Position numbers and translations under genes: made by a program. Positions 1 through 9,245 of a DNA stretch of 64,000 nt are shown in pieces (within the stretch, counting starts at the first letter, position 1; each line of letters starts with the position of its first letter). The stretch is taken from contig JBGTDX010000081.1 of assembly GCA_041748075.1 (NCBI GenBank), positions 61,573-125,572 on the forward strand, read 5' to 3'. The DNA comes from JBGSYJ01 sp041748075 (GTDB taxonomy: Bacteria > Acidobacteriota > Thermoanaerobaculia > Gp7-AA8). The notes beneath the pieces are model-generated. The model made no database searches and had not been told where the DNA came from. It saw nothing but the letters and a program-made list of their open reading frames with translations.

Positions 1-70
1 CGTCGGAGATAGCGGTAAATTCGATGCTCGCGAGAAATTCCTGACTCCTGATCCTGACTAGTCTCCGCAT

Positions 71-976
71 ATGCTCGAAGCCGTTCCCAACGTCAGCGAA
101 GCCCGCAACGAGTCGACCATCCGGGCGACGGCCGATGCCATCGCTTCCACTCCCCACGTGGATCTGCTGAACGTCTCTCCAGATGTCGATCACAACCGGA
201 CCGTGTTCACCTACGTGTCGGAGAACGCCGGCTCGATGTTCGAAGCGACGATGGCGATGTACGAGGTCGCGATTCCACGCATCGATCTCCGGACACACCG
301 CGGTGCACATCCCCGCGTGGGCGCGGTAGACGTGGTTCCCTTCGTTCCCCTGCGCGGGAGCGAAATGGCGGACTGCATTGCGCTGGCCGAGCGGGTCGGG
401 CAGGCCGTCGCGGAGCGCTTCGGAATTCCGGTGTATCTGTACGAGTATGCCGCCAGGGCGGAGTATCGCAGAGAGCTGCCGGCCATCCGGTCCGGCAACT
501 TCGAGAAGTTCTCCGAGAAGATCGCTGACCCTGCATGGAAACCCGATTTCGGTCCCGATCGTCTCCACCCGACGGCCGGCGTCTCAGTCATCGGCGCCCG
601 CGTCCCGCTGATCGCTTTCAATGTCCAGCTGGCAACCGACAACATCGAGATCGCCGGCAGAATCGCCCGAGCGGTCCGCGAAGTGAGCGGAGGACTTCGA
701 TTCGTCCGCGCACTTCCGATCATGCTCGAGCATCGGGGAATCGTCCAGGTGTCGATGAATCTGCTCGACTTTCGCCGCACTCCGATTCACCGCGCGTTTC
801 TGGTCGTCAGGCAAGAGGCGGAGAGAAACGGAATCGAGGTTCTATCCAGCGAGATCATCGGCCTGGTGCCGGCAGAGGCGCTCTACGAGGTCGCTGCCTG
901 GAGTCTCAAGCTCGAGAACTTCAGGCCGGACATCGTGCTCGAGAGCAGAATCACTGAACTGAAGAATTCAGAATAG
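71..976 (+). CDS. ftcD: Glutamate formimidoyltransferase (stand-alone transferase domain)
   Basis: Moves the formimino group of N-formimino-L-glutamate to tetrahydrofolate, the last step of one histidine-degradation route; cytosolic. The 301 residues cover the N- and C-subdomains of the formiminotransferase family, with the conserved segment RTHRGAHPRVGAVDVVPF near residues 74-91, which holds the active-site histidine region. There is no cyclodeaminase domain, so this is the short bacterial form. Start is the ATG at 71, with conserved MLEAVPNVSE. The final residues (KNSE) are read from the first TTCAGAA heptamers of the following repeat array, so the tail is repeat-derived. No other hut gene lies in the window. 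Confidence 0.9.
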   Translation: MLEAVPNVSEARNESTIRATADAIASTPHVDLLNVSPDVDHNRTVFTYVSENAGSMFEATMAMYEVAIPRIDLRTHRGAHPRVGAVDVVPFVPLRGSEMADCIALAERVGQAVAERFGIPVYLYEYAARAEYRRELPAIRSGNFEKFSEKIADPAWKPDFGPDRLHPTAGVSVIGARVPLIAFNVQLATDNIEIAGRIARAVREVSGGLRFVRALPIMLEHRGIVQVSMNLLDFRRTPIHRAFLVVRQEAERNGIEVLSSEIIGLVPAEALYEVAAWSLKLENFRPDIVLESRITELKNSE

Positions 977-1233
977 AAAATTCAGAATTCAGAAAGACCG
1001 TGTCATCGGAGATGAACAAGTTGTCATCCCGGGCCGGCGAATGACAGGACGGTCATTGTGGTGAGAAATGAACACGGGTGTCATCCTGAGCGAAGCGAAG
1101 GATCCCCTGAAGACTTGCCGTGACTCCTCGAGGAAGGGGATCCTTCGCTTCGCTCAGGATGACACATCGGTGCGTTTCCGCGGGTAGGGTTGCTCGTTTT
1201 CTGAATTCTCCATTCGAAATTCTCAATTCTTCA
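964..1233. repeat. Heptamer-arm element enclosing a REP palindrome
   Basis: Left arm 964-995 is built from TTCAGAA units; right arm 1197-1233 is a degenerate run of the inverse (TTCTGAA, ATTCTCC, ATTCTCA). The two arms flank the REP palindrome at 1079-1164. The left arm overlaps the last codons of ftcD and the right arm reaches the uppP stop codon, so the element fills the whole gap between the two convergent genes. Confidence 0.7.
1079..1164. repeat. REP-like palindrome, copy 1
   Basis: Long perfect inverted repeat: the left arm starts TGTCATCCTGAGCGAAGCG and the right arm is its exact reverse complement over about 28 bp, with a ~30-nt loop containing CTCGAGG. It is one of six paired copies in the window (others at 3785, 26675, 31604, 53028, 54695). 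It could act as a bidirectional mRNA 3' hairpin between convergent ftcD and uppP. Confidence 0.85.
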
Positions 1234-2058
1234 GACAAGCCATCCCGTAGTCAGCAGCCCCATGATCACCAGACCGAGGACAATGCGGTAGTAGATAAAT
1301 GCATTGGTCGTGTGCGTCTGCAGGTAGCGGATGAGGAACCAGATCGAAGCCCACCCCGAGATGAATGCCGCGATGACCGAGATGATCACCGATCCCCATC
1401 CCAGAGCAGCGAGATGGTCCCATTCTGCGAGGAGCTCGAACATTCCGCTGGCGAAGATGGCAGGTACGCTCATCAGAAACGAAAAGCGGGCGGCAGCCGC
1501 GTGCGAGAGACCCCTGAAAAGGCCTGCCGTAATCGTCGATCCGCTGCGGGACACTCCGGGAATCAGCGCCAGCGTCTGTCCGATTCCGATCCACATCGCA
1601 TCGGCGAAGGTGATGTCGTCCTGGACTCTGAGGCTTTCGCGCTTCGCCGCCATCTTTTCAGCAATGAGCAACACAATCGCCAGCGCGATGAGGGCGAACG
1701 AAATGATCCAGAGACTCCGGGCGGTCGTCTCGATGAAATCCTTGAACGTGAGTCCCACGACTCCGATCGGAATCGTCGCGACTCCGATGTACCAGGCCAG
1801 TCTCGAATAGTGATTCTCGAATGGCTTCAAGCCGACGATCCCTTTGAAGAACTCTGCAGCCATCTTCAGAAGATCGGTTCTGAAGTAAAGGAGAACTGCC
1901 AGGAGAGTTCCGATCTGAATGACCGCGGAGGCCGCCGCCCCCGGATCTCCCCAACCGAGCAGCGCGGGGACGATGCGGAGATGTGCGGTCGAGCTGATCG
2001 GAATGAACTCGGTCAGACCCTGCACGAGTCCCAGCACAACCGCCTGAAGGATCGTCAT
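1231..2058 (-). CDS. uppP: Undecaprenyl-diphosphatase (BacA/UppP family)
   Basis: Integral membrane phosphatase that converts undecaprenyl diphosphate to the monophosphate, recycling the lipid carrier of peptidoglycan synthesis. The 275 residues carry both family signatures: the QGLTEFIPISSTAHL motif near the N-terminus and PGVSRSGSTIT near residue 165, with about seven to eight hydrophobic segments. The start lies one base after the rnj stop codon, so the pair is almost certainly co-transcribed and probably translationally coupled. It complements the mur/mra/fts genes found elsewhere in the window. Confidence 0.95.
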   Translation of the reverse strand: MTILQAVVLGLVQGLTEFIPISSTAHLRIVPALLGWGDPGAAASAVIQIGTLLAVLLYFRTDLLKMAAEFFKGIVGLKPFENHYSRLAWYIGVATIPIGVVGLTFKDFIETTARSLWIISFALIALAIVLLIAEKMAAKRESLRVQDDITFADAMWIGIGQTLALIPGVSRSGSTITAGLFRGLSHAAAARFSFLMSVPAIFASGMFELLAEWDHLAALGWGSVIISVIAAFISGWASIWFLIRYLQTHTTNAFIYYRIVLGLVIMGLLTTGWLV

Positions 2059-2059
2059 G

Positions 2060-3730
2060 CTACATTTCCCATACGACCGGAAGAATCATGGGCCGACGGT
2101 TCAGTTTTTTCCTGAAGTACCTTTTGAGAATCACACGCATTTTGTCCTGGATCGCGTCCGCATCGCCGAGCTCTTCCCGCCCCGTGTGCACGAGTGTTTT
2201 CATGAGCAATTCGCGGACCTCGCTGAGTATCTCCGCGCTGGCGTCTACATGAATCAGGCCACGCGTGATGATCTCGGGCTCGCGAACGATGTCTCCCGAA
2301 TTGAAGTTCAGAGCGACGACGACGATGACGAACCCATCCTCGGCCAGGTGTTTCCTGTCCCGGACCACCACGCTCGCGACCTCTTCGTATTGCCGGTCGA
2401 TGAACACTTTCCCCGCTGCAACTCGTTCCGGAAGGACACGTCCCGACGTGGTATCGAGCTCCGCCACATTTCCGTTCATCAAGAGGAATGTCCGATCCTC
2501 GGGGATGCCTACGCTGTGCGCGATCCGTTCATGCAGAACCAGGTGACGTACCGTCCCATGCATCGGAATGAAGTAGCGGGGCTTCGTCAGGTTGATCATC
2601 AATCGCAGCTCGTCGGCCGATGCGTGACCTGAGACGTGGATGTCAGGCACCTCGTGGTACAGAACGTCGGCGCCTCGCTGATAGAGGTGATCGATCACGC
2701 GCGCGACCGCCTTCTCGTTTCCGGGGATCGTTCGAGCCGAGATGATGACCGTGTCTTTCGGCTGCAATTCGATGGTCCTGTGCTCCATGAGCGCCATCTT
2801 CGCAAGAGCAGACGAGGGTTCTCCCTGCGTTCCTGTCGTGACGATGACACCGTTGGACTCGGGCTCGTCGCCCGCACGCACATCCCGCGGAATCTTCAGA
2901 TGGCCGAGGCGCTCGGCGGTCTCCATGTTGTTGACCATCGATCGGCCGACGAATGAGACTTTCCGGCCCGTTTTTCGCGCCGCATCGACGATCTGCTGAA
3001 CCCGATGGATGTGGGATGCGAAAGTCGTGATGATGATCCGTCCCGGAGCCTGGTGGAAGATCCGCGTAAATGCATTTCCGACCGTGCTCTCCGATCGCGT
3101 GTAACCCTCCTCGGTCGCACCCGTCGAATCGCTGACCAGCAGAAGAACGCCCTCTTCGCCGTGAGCCGCGAAGCGGGCGAGATCGGCCGGATTCCCGTCA
3201 ATCGGATTCTGGTCGAGCTTGAAGTCGCCGGTGTGGATGATCGTGCCCAGGGGTGTCGTGATCGCGAGAGCCATACAGTCGACGATCGAGTGAGTGACCC
3301 GGATCGCTTCGACCACGAAGGGTCCGGCCTCAACCACGTCCCTCGGCTTCATCGTCCTGAGGTCGACGTCATCTTTCATTCCGAACTCTTCGAGCTTGTG
3401 CCTGACGAAACCGAGTGTGAGCGGCATCCCGTAGACGGGAACATGCACCCGCTCGGCAAGGAAGGGTAGTGCACCGATGTGATCCTCATGCCCGTGGGTG
3501 AGAAAGATCGCCTTCATCTTGTCGGCGTTTTCGAACAGATACGTCATGTCGGGGATCACGACGTCGACCCCCATGGTTGCCGCGTCAGGGAACATCATTC
3601 CGCAATCGACTGCGATGGCGGCATCCTCGAGCTCGTACACCATGAGATTCATACCGATCTCGCCGAGGCCGCCGATCGGAATGACGCGTAATTTTGAGCT
3701 TCCGCTCTCTCGTTCAGACATCAGGTTCAT
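2060..3730 (-). CDS. rnj: Ribonuclease J
   Basis: Metallo-beta-lactamase/beta-CASP ribonuclease with 5'-3' exonuclease and endonuclease activity in mRNA decay and rRNA maturation. 556 residues, normal for RNase J. Visible motifs: GGLGEIGMN near residue 20, the zinc-binding HGHEDH near residue 80, and the beta-CASP region with SGHAS near residue 375. ATG at 3730 is used here; a second in-frame ATG three codons later (MSERES) is equally possible. The upstream gap carries a REP palindrome; uppP follows immediately. Confidence 0.95.
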   Translation of the reverse strand: MNLMSERESGSSKLRVIPIGGLGEIGMNLMVYELEDAAIAVDCGMMFPDAATMGVDVVIPDMTYLFENADKMKAIFLTHGHEDHIGALPFLAERVHVPVYGMPLTLGFVRHKLEEFGMKDDVDLRTMKPRDVVEAGPFVVEAIRVTHSIVDCMALAITTPLGTIIHTGDFKLDQNPIDGNPADLARFAAHGEEGVLLLVSDSTGATEEGYTRSESTVGNAFTRIFHQAPGRIIITTFASHIHRVQQIVDAARKTGRKVSFVGRSMVNNMETAERLGHLKIPRDVRAGDEPESNGVIVTTGTQGEPSSALAKMALMEHRTIELQPKDTVIISARTIPGNEKAVARVIDHLYQRGADVLYHEVPDIHVSGHASADELRLMINLTKPRYFIPMHGTVRHLVLHERIAHSVGIPEDRTFLLMNGNVAELDTTSGRVLPERVAAGKVFIDRQYEEVASVVVRDRKHLAEDGFVIVVVALNFNSGDIVREPEIITRGLIHVDASAEILSEVRELLMKTLVHTGREELGDADAIQDKMRVILKRYFRKKLNRRPMILPVVWEM

Positions 3731-3784
3731 CGTGCATCAGGCAAACTCCGCGCCGTGTTGGGACTGACGCGAGCGCATTCATCA

Positions 3785-3872
3785 GTGTCATCCTGAGCGA
3801 AGCGAAGGATCTCCTGCCTCGAGGAGATACCGCCAAACTTCAGGGGATCCTTCGCTTCGCTCAGGATGACAC
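3785..3872. repeat. REP-like palindrome, copy 2
   Basis: Same element as at 1079: left arm GTGTCATCCTGAGCGAAGCG, right arm its reverse complement, with a loop holding CCTCGAGGAG. It lies between asnS and rnj on the minus strand, just upstream of rnj, so here it is inside a same-strand gene run rather than between convergent genes. Confidence 0.85.
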
Positions 3873-3918
3873 CGTGGTTCGACGCCGCATCCGTTCGATC
3901 GTCCGCTCCCTTCCTGCC

Positions 3919-5211
3919 TCACGGATAAATTCTGTTCAGCATGCGGGGATACGGAATGCACTCCCGGAGGTGATGGACGCCTGAGATCCAGGCCACGCAC
4001 CGCTCGATTCCCATTCCGAATCCGGAATGAGGAAACGTTCCGTACTTCCGAATGTCGAGATACCACTGGAAGGCCTCGACCGGGAGGTTATGCTCCTGAA
4101 TACGTCTGAGCAGCAGATCATGATCATGGATGCGCTGCGCGCCGCCGATGATCTCGCCGTATCCCTCCGGAGCGAGCATGTCGAGGCCGAGAGCCAGCTC
4201 GGGATCCTCGGGATCGGGCTGCATGTAAAAGGCCTTGATCGCTACCGGATATCGCGAGACCATCACCGGCCGGTCGTAGGCCTCGGCCAGCACTGTTTCC
4301 TCATCTCCGCCCAGGTCGTCTCCGAACTTCACATCCATGCCCTTGCCGACGAGAACGTCGATCGCTTCGCGGTACGTGATGCGGGGAAACGGGCGCCGGA
4401 CGTTCTCGAGTTTCGAGACGTCCCGCTCGAGGATCTTCAGCTCCTCGCGGCATCGATCCATCGCGCGAGCGACGACGTACTCGACGAATTCTTCCGCCAG
4501 GTCCTGAAGGCCGTCGAACTCGAGGAATGCGACCTCGGGCTCGATCATCCAGAACTCCATCAGGTGACGGCGGGTCTTGGACTTCTCGGCGCGAAAGGTC
4601 GGGCCGAAACAGTAGACCTTACCGAACGCCGCCGCAGCCGGCTCGAGGTAGAGCTGGCCGGACTGCGACAGGAATGCCGGCTCTCCGAAATAGTCCGTCT
4701 CGAACAGAGTGGACGTTCCTTCGCACGCGGCAGGAGTGAGGATCGGCGAGTCGATGAGTACGAAGTCGCGTTCGTAGAAGAAGTCGCGGCAAGCCTGCTC
4801 GACTTCACTCCGAACCTTGAGTACCGCGTGCTGCTTCGACGAGCGGATCCAGAGATGCCGCCGGTCCATGAGGTACGCGGTGCCATGCTCTTTCGGAGTG
4901 ATGGGATAGTCGGTGGTCGGATGTACGAGCTCGAAGAACTCTACTCCAAGCTCGACGCCGCCCGGAGCGCGGGGCTCGAGCCGAACCGATCCCTTCACCC
5001 GTACCGTCGACTCCTGGCCCGCCTCCTCCGCTGCCTTCCACGTCTCGTCGCTGACCTCCTTGCGGGAGATCACGCCCTGCAGATATCCGCTTCCGTCCCG
5101 GATGATCGGAAACTGCAGCTTTCCGGAACCTCGTTTGTTGTACAGCCAGCCGTTGATGGTGACAGTCTCGCCTGCATGCTCGCGCAGGTCTTTGATTCTG
5201 ATCTGGGTCAT
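3919..5211 (-). CDS. asnS: Asparagine--tRNA ligase
   Basis: Class IIb aminoacyl-tRNA synthetase charging tRNA-Asn. 430 residues: N-terminal OB-fold anticodon-binding domain (~1-105) followed by the class II catalytic core. Seen motifs: TSTLFETDYFGEPAFLSQSG, motif 2 GPTFRAEKSKTRRHLMEFWM, and motif 3 GFGMGIERCVAWISG followed by HHLRECIPYPRMLNRIYP, which is typical of AsnRS rather than AspRS. No insertion or truncation. Start ATG at 5211; the gap to the upstream lipid kinase (100 bp) holds GCGGATT heptamers. Confidence 0.93.
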   Translation of the reverse strand: MTQIRIKDLREHAGETVTINGWLYNKRGSGKLQFPIIRDGSGYLQGVISRKEVSDETWKAAEEAGQESTVRVKGSVRLEPRAPGGVELGVEFFELVHPTTDYPITPKEHGTAYLMDRRHLWIRSSKQHAVLKVRSEVEQACRDFFYERDFVLIDSPILTPAACEGTSTLFETDYFGEPAFLSQSGQLYLEPAAAAFGKVYCFGPTFRAEKSKTRRHLMEFWMIEPEVAFLEFDGLQDLAEEFVEYVVARAMDRCREELKILERDVSKLENVRRPFPRITYREAIDVLVGKGMDVKFGDDLGGDEETVLAEAYDRPVMVSRYPVAIKAFYMQPDPEDPELALGLDMLAPEGYGEIIGGAQRIHDHDLLLRRIQEHNLPVEAFQWYLDIRKYGTFPHSGFGMGIERCVAWISGVHHLRECIPYPRMLNRIYP

Positions 5212-5229
5212 AGGGTCTCTCGAAAAAGT

Positions 5230-5303
5230 GCGGATTATAGCGGATTGCGGATTTCGAATTGCGGACTCGGGTGGATGACGGAAATCCTCAATCGCAAATC
5301 GCT
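5230..5303. repeat. GCGGATT heptamer element with inverted arms
   Basis: Left arm 5240-5267 reads GCGGATT, GCGGATT, TCGAATT, GCGGACT in exact 7-bp register; right arm 5283-5303 reads AATCCTC, AATCGCA, AATCGCT, the degenerate inverse. It fills the gap upstream of asnS. Unlike most heptamers here, this unit has no TGA trinucleotide. Confidence 0.55.
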
Positions 5304-5311
5304 GAACGAAT

Positions 5312-6196
5312 CTACCTCGGTACCTTCACCCTCAGGCTCTTCGGCTCGAGAGTCAGGACGAGAGGTGTCTTCATATCGAACAGCTCGCCGTCCATCCCGA
5401 TTCTGAGCTTCGATCTCGATGTCTGGACCTTGAGGGATGTCGTCCTGAGCGACCGCACATCTTCGCCCGGCATCATTTTTCCCCGGAAGTACCGGGCCAT
5501 GGTGCGAATCAGCTCGAACTTCTGCATGTATGGCAGCCAGTAGATGCAGAGCTGGCCACCGCCAAGGGTCGTCCGTGGTGCGATGAGCCCGAAAGTAAAC
5601 ACATCGTAGGGATTCACCGAGACGAGAAACACGTGTGTTTTGACCGCTTCGAGGCTGTGAGGGGTCTCCACGATGAGTGAGACGTGGTGAAGCTTCCGGA
5701 AAGCCTGCCATGTAGCTTTCCGGTAAGCCCGCCACTTGCCGAGCTTTCGAAATTGTTCGCGCTGCTCGACGATCTCAGGATAGAGGCCTATGGAAATGTT
5801 GTTCAGGAAGTAGTCACTGTTCGCACGTCCGGTATCGACTTCCGTGGTTTCCCCGTGAAGCGCGACTTCGAGAGCCTCGCTCCATTCGAGGGGAATCTGA
5901 AGATCGCGGGCGAAGTGATTGAAGGTGCCGGCTGGAATGATGCCCATCACGGCATCGGTTCCCACCAGTGCCTGCGCGACTCCGTGCAGAGTGCCGTCAC
6001 CGCCCACGGCGACGAAGAGGTTCTGCCCCGACTCGATGCGGGCTTTGATGTCTGCAACCAGGTCGAGCGATTCTCGGATTTCGATGAAATCGATGCCCTG
6101 ATTCGCAATTCTGTCCCTGATTTCCTGGGCCATTTCAGGATCGCGGGCGCCGGAAGAGGGATTGAAGTAGAGGGCGCCTCGCAGACGTGTCGTCAT
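5312..6196 (-). CDS. Diacylglycerol kinase-like lipid kinase (YegS/DagK family)
   Basis: Probable ATP-dependent lipid kinase of the diacylglycerol/sphingosine kinase superfamily; the lipid substrate cannot be told from sequence. 294 residues; the ATP-binding GGDGT motif sits near residue 84 in FVAVGGDGTLHGVAQ, followed by GIIPAGTFNHFARDLQIP, the usual phosphate-binding segment (GTxNdfA). The C-terminal beta-sandwich ends in DGELFDMKTPLVLTLEPKS. First gene of the minus-strand run that continues with asnS, rnj and uppP; divergent from the outer-membrane protein gene at 6285 (88-bp shared upstream region). Confidence 0.85.
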   Translation of the reverse strand: MTTRLRGALYFNPSSGARDPEMAQEIRDRIANQGIDFIEIRESLDLVADIKARIESGQNLFVAVGGDGTLHGVAQALVGTDAVMGIIPAGTFNHFARDLQIPLEWSEALEVALHGETTEVDTGRANSDYFLNNISIGLYPEIVEQREQFRKLGKWRAYRKATWQAFRKLHHVSLIVETPHSLEAVKTHVFLVSVNPYDVFTFGLIAPRTTLGGGQLCIYWLPYMQKFELIRTMARYFRGKMMPGEDVRSLRTTSLKVQTSRSKLRIGMDGELFDMKTPLVLTLEPKSLRVKVPR

Positions 6197-6284
6197 GGTC
6201 TCACCGGGTAATCGGGCAAAAGAATATAGAAAATCGGGGCTATGTTACACGGCGAAGCGTCCAAAGCCTTTGTAAAGGAATCCC

Positions 6285-9167
6285 ATGAAAAGAATGGCCG
6301 GGTGGATCGTCGCCCTGCAACTCGTCGTCGCGTCGGCTGGCTTTGCCCAGGAACCTCGCCGGGACTGCTCGCTCTGCGGCGGTGTGGTCGCCGACCTTAC
6401 CGTCGTACCCCCAGCGGTCGTTCCGATCCTGATCACGCCCCGATACCAGGAGCTTTCTACAGCCGCACGCTGGATCGAATCGCTCTCTCCCGAGCAGAAA
6501 CGGCAGATCACAGTGATCGTGACGGTCGAGCTCGACGCTCTCGATGAGCCAATCCCGAAGGTCGAAGACCGCATCCAGGGAATCGTGCGATGGGCGCATG
6601 CGAACGGCCCGTTCTCCTCGATCGGCGTGCGCGTCGACGGTACCGACGCCGACATAGAGGGTTACGCAATCAAACGGCTCGCCGTCACGGCGCAGGGGCT
6701 GGAGCTTGCGCGGAACATCGTGGCGGGTCCGATGGCCATCACCCGACTCGAGGAGATTTACAAAACGGGCGCGGAAGCGTACTTCGATGAACTGATCACG
6801 GACGAAGACGCCGGCGAGGTCGTTCGCTGGGTCATGGAACGCGACCCTTCGAAGCGGGTCGTCGCGCGGGTTCAACCGACCAGTCCGAACGCCGCCCACG
6901 ACATCGGCCGCGCTCTCACCGCCGGTGCAGTGCGCGCGTGGATCGCTGCGCCAAACAGCGAGCCCCTGTTCCGCGCGATCGCCGCGGTCAACCAGCAGTT
7001 CATCGGCGACTACTCGCCCGATCCCTCCGCATCCATCACTCTGCTCTCCCGCGAAGGGAATCCCATCGAGGGGACAGTGCTCGCTTTCGTGCGCGGCGAG
7101 GATCTTCGCACAGTCGTGATTCCCCCCGGCAGCCCGGATCAGTGGAGCATCGTCAGCTTTCCGGAAGACTCACTCACTTCCCCCACCCGCGCGGACGCCG
7201 CGGGCGTCAATCCGATTACCGATGCCGGCAGCCGTGGCGGACGGTTCCTCGTCGGCATACCACCAGCGTCCACGCCTTTCTCGATCAGCGTCGACCGTCC
7301 GGCGATAGCCGACGACTCGATCACGCGGGAGACCGTCGAGGTCATGACCGACCGGACGCTGACTGTGGAAGAGATCATCCGGAACCACCAGGCGTATCAC
7401 GCGTACCAGGAAACGATCGAACCGCGATATGTCGCTCGCAATCAGACCGATCTCCGTTTCGCAATCGGACCCGGCGGAGAAGTCGTTGAAGCCACCATCG
7501 CGGGAGATTTTTTCTATGATCCTTCGGGCCGGTCGGACTGGGTCTGGCAGGAGTTTCTGATCAACGGGGTGAAGTGGAAGTACGGTCGCATTCCCGAGGT
7601 CCCGATCATCCAGGCGGAGAAAGTAAGCCAGCTCCCGTTGAACCTTCATCTCACCAATGACTATCGATATCAGCTCATTCGACGAGTTCCGTTCCGCGGA
7701 TTCGACGTCTATGAAGTCCGCTTCGAGCCGGGTCCTGATTCGCCTCGCGACCTGCCGATGTTCCGGGGTACAGTCTGGATCGATTCGAGAACGTGGGCAC
7801 GGATCCGCATCGCGATGGTGCAGCTCAATCTGCGCGCCGAAATACTTTCGAACGAAGAGAGGATCGACTTTGCTGCCTTCAGCCGGGAAGAAAGGCGTCT
7901 GCTCTCGATCGAGGAGATTCAGAACACCCCAGCGCCGGACCTGATCTGGCTTCCGTTCGATGTCTCGGGACACCAGGTCGTCTCGGTTGCAGGGCGCGCC
8001 ACGCCCGTGAGCCGCTCGACAACCTTCTCCAACTTTCAGATCGAGCCGCCGGATTTCGACGCCCGGCATGCGGAAGTCAGCGCTTCGAACGCCCGCATGG
8101 TGCGCGACACAGACCGGGGCCTGAAGTATCTCGAGCGCCTCCCCGACGGCACGCGAGTCGTCAAGGAAGGTACCGACACGTCGAGCGTCTTTCTGCTCGC
8201 CGGGCTCAATCATGACTCCGGCCTCGAATTCCCGGTTCTTCCCATCGGGGGGATCGACTATTTCAACTTCAACATCAAAGGTACCGGACTCCAGACGAAC
8301 ATCTTTTTCGCGGGAGTAATCCTCGCGGCCAATCTCACCGATCCCGGATTCCGGGACACGCGCTACAACCTGGGAGCCGACTTCTTCGGCCTCGCCATCC
8401 CGTTCGAGAACACTTCCTATCGTGAGGGAGAGGAAGTCGTCGGAGAAGGGGTCCGGGCGTTGCCGCTCAGCCTCGCACTGCGGGCCGGGCATCCCGTGTT
8501 CGGATTCGGCAAGCTCGACGTCGGTCTGGACATTTCGCACATCTCGTATCAGCGCGCCGAGGATACCGATGCTGGCTTCGTGATCCCTTCCAATACGTAC
8601 GTGCTCACTCCTTCGCTGAGCGCTCGGTACGATCGCTGGGGCTATTCGTTGGCAACGAATTATGCGATGGGCATGCGCTCGAAATGGGAGCCGTGGGGCT
8701 ATCTCGACGAATACGATGAGGACCATCAGGACTATGCCCGCTACTCCGCCACGCTGGGCAAGAGCATTCACCTGCCGAATTTCCAGCGTGTGGGGCTCGA
8801 GCTGACGTATCTCGGCGGAGAGAACCTGGATCGGTTCTCGAAATACGAGCTCGGCCCCTTCGGTGTGATGCGCGTGCGCGGAATCAGCTCAGGATCGGTT
8901 CGTGCCGAAAAGGCGATTCTCGGACACCTCTCATACGGGCTGGTGTTCTCGCAGCAATTCCGGCTCGAGGCGTTCTATGACCACGCGCTCATTGATGATT
9001 CGACAGCCGGGCTCCGCAGCGAGCCCTTTCAGGGTGTCGGCATCGGCGGTCAGACGATCGGACCATTCGGCACGATTCTGAGAATCGACATAGGCAAGAG
9101 CGTCGGGCGGAATGCGCAGGACGACTTCACCGCGAACGTGATCTTTCTGAAGCTGTTTGACCGGTAA
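6285..9167 (+). CDS. Predicted outer-membrane beta-barrel protein with periplasmic LolA-like region
   Basis: 960 residues that I do not assign to a named family. An N-terminal signal peptide (MKRMAGWIVALQLVVASAGFAQ) is clear. Residues ~25-260 are an alpha/beta stretch with TIM-barrel-like periodicity; ~270-350 look like a beta-sandwich; ~390-600 contain FRGTVWIDSRTWARIRIAMV, reminiscent of LolA/outer-membrane lipoprotein-sorting domains. From ~640 onward alternating strands with aromatic girdles (ARYDRWGYSLATNYAMGMRS) end in FLKLFDR, with a near-terminal aromatic typical of barrels inserted by BAM. Function unknown; an envelope role is an inference. Monocistronic, closed by a terminator. Confidence 0.7.
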   Translation: MKRMAGWIVALQLVVASAGFAQEPRRDCSLCGGVVADLTVVPPAVVPILITPRYQELSTAARWIESLSPEQKRQITVIVTVELDALDEPIPKVEDRIQGIVRWAHANGPFSSIGVRVDGTDADIEGYAIKRLAVTAQGLELARNIVAGPMAITRLEEIYKTGAEAYFDELITDEDAGEVVRWVMERDPSKRVVARVQPTSPNAAHDIGRALTAGAVRAWIAAPNSEPLFRAIAAVNQQFIGDYSPDPSASITLLSREGNPIEGTVLAFVRGEDLRTVVIPPGSPDQWSIVSFPEDSLTSPTRADAAGVNPITDAGSRGGRFLVGIPPASTPFSISVDRPAIADDSITRETVEVMTDRTLTVEEIIRNHQAYHAYQETIEPRYVARNQTDLRFAIGPGGEVVEATIAGDFFYDPSGRSDWVWQEFLINGVKWKYGRIPEVPIIQAEKVSQLPLNLHLTNDYRYQLIRRVPFRGFDVYEVRFEPGPDSPRDLPMFRGTVWIDSRTWARIRIAMVQLNLRAEILSNEERIDFAAFSREERRLLSIEEIQNTPAPDLIWLPFDVSGHQVVSVAGRATPVSRSTTFSNFQIEPPDFDARHAEVSASNARMVRDTDRGLKYLERLPDGTRVVKEGTDTSSVFLLAGLNHDSGLEFPVLPIGGIDYFNFNIKGTGLQTNIFFAGVILAANLTDPGFRDTRYNLGADFFGLAIPFENTSYREGEEVVGEGVRALPLSLALRAGHPVFGFGKLDVGLDISHISYQRAEDTDAGFVIPSNTYVLTPSLSARYDRWGYSLATNYAMGMRSKWEPWGYLDEYDEDHQDYARYSATLGKSIHLPNFQRVGLELTYLGGENLDRFSKYELGPFGVMRVRGISSGSVRAEKAILGHLSYGLVFSQQFRLEAFYDHALIDDSTAGLRSEPFQGVGIGGQTIGPFGTILRIDIGKSVGRNAQDDFTANVIFLKLFDR

Positions 9168-9195
9168 GGGGTAAGGATACAGCCACTGGTCGAAC

Positions 9196-9223
9196 AAAAA
9201 ACCCGGCGCAAGGCCGGGTTTTT
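9196..9223. terminator. Bidirectional rho-independent terminator
   Basis: AACCCGGC-GCAA-GGCCGGGTT stem-loop flanked by A5 on one side and T5 on the other, placed between the convergent 960-residue protein gene (+, ends 9167) and the secreted repeat protein gene (-, ends 9246). The A/T tails allow it to serve both strands. Confidence 0.9.
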
Positions 9224-9245
9224 CATTCGTTACTGTGTCGCGATT

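Noticed and set aside
1120..2115. Long open frame antisense to uppP, and similar long antisense frames over asnS, ppiD, mrdA, murD and ftsI (e.g. 4027-5406, 13867-15549, 20989-22560, 41528-43051, 47928-49700)
   Set aside because: High-GC shadow frames of well-conserved genes; no homology-like composition, motif or ribosome-binding site.
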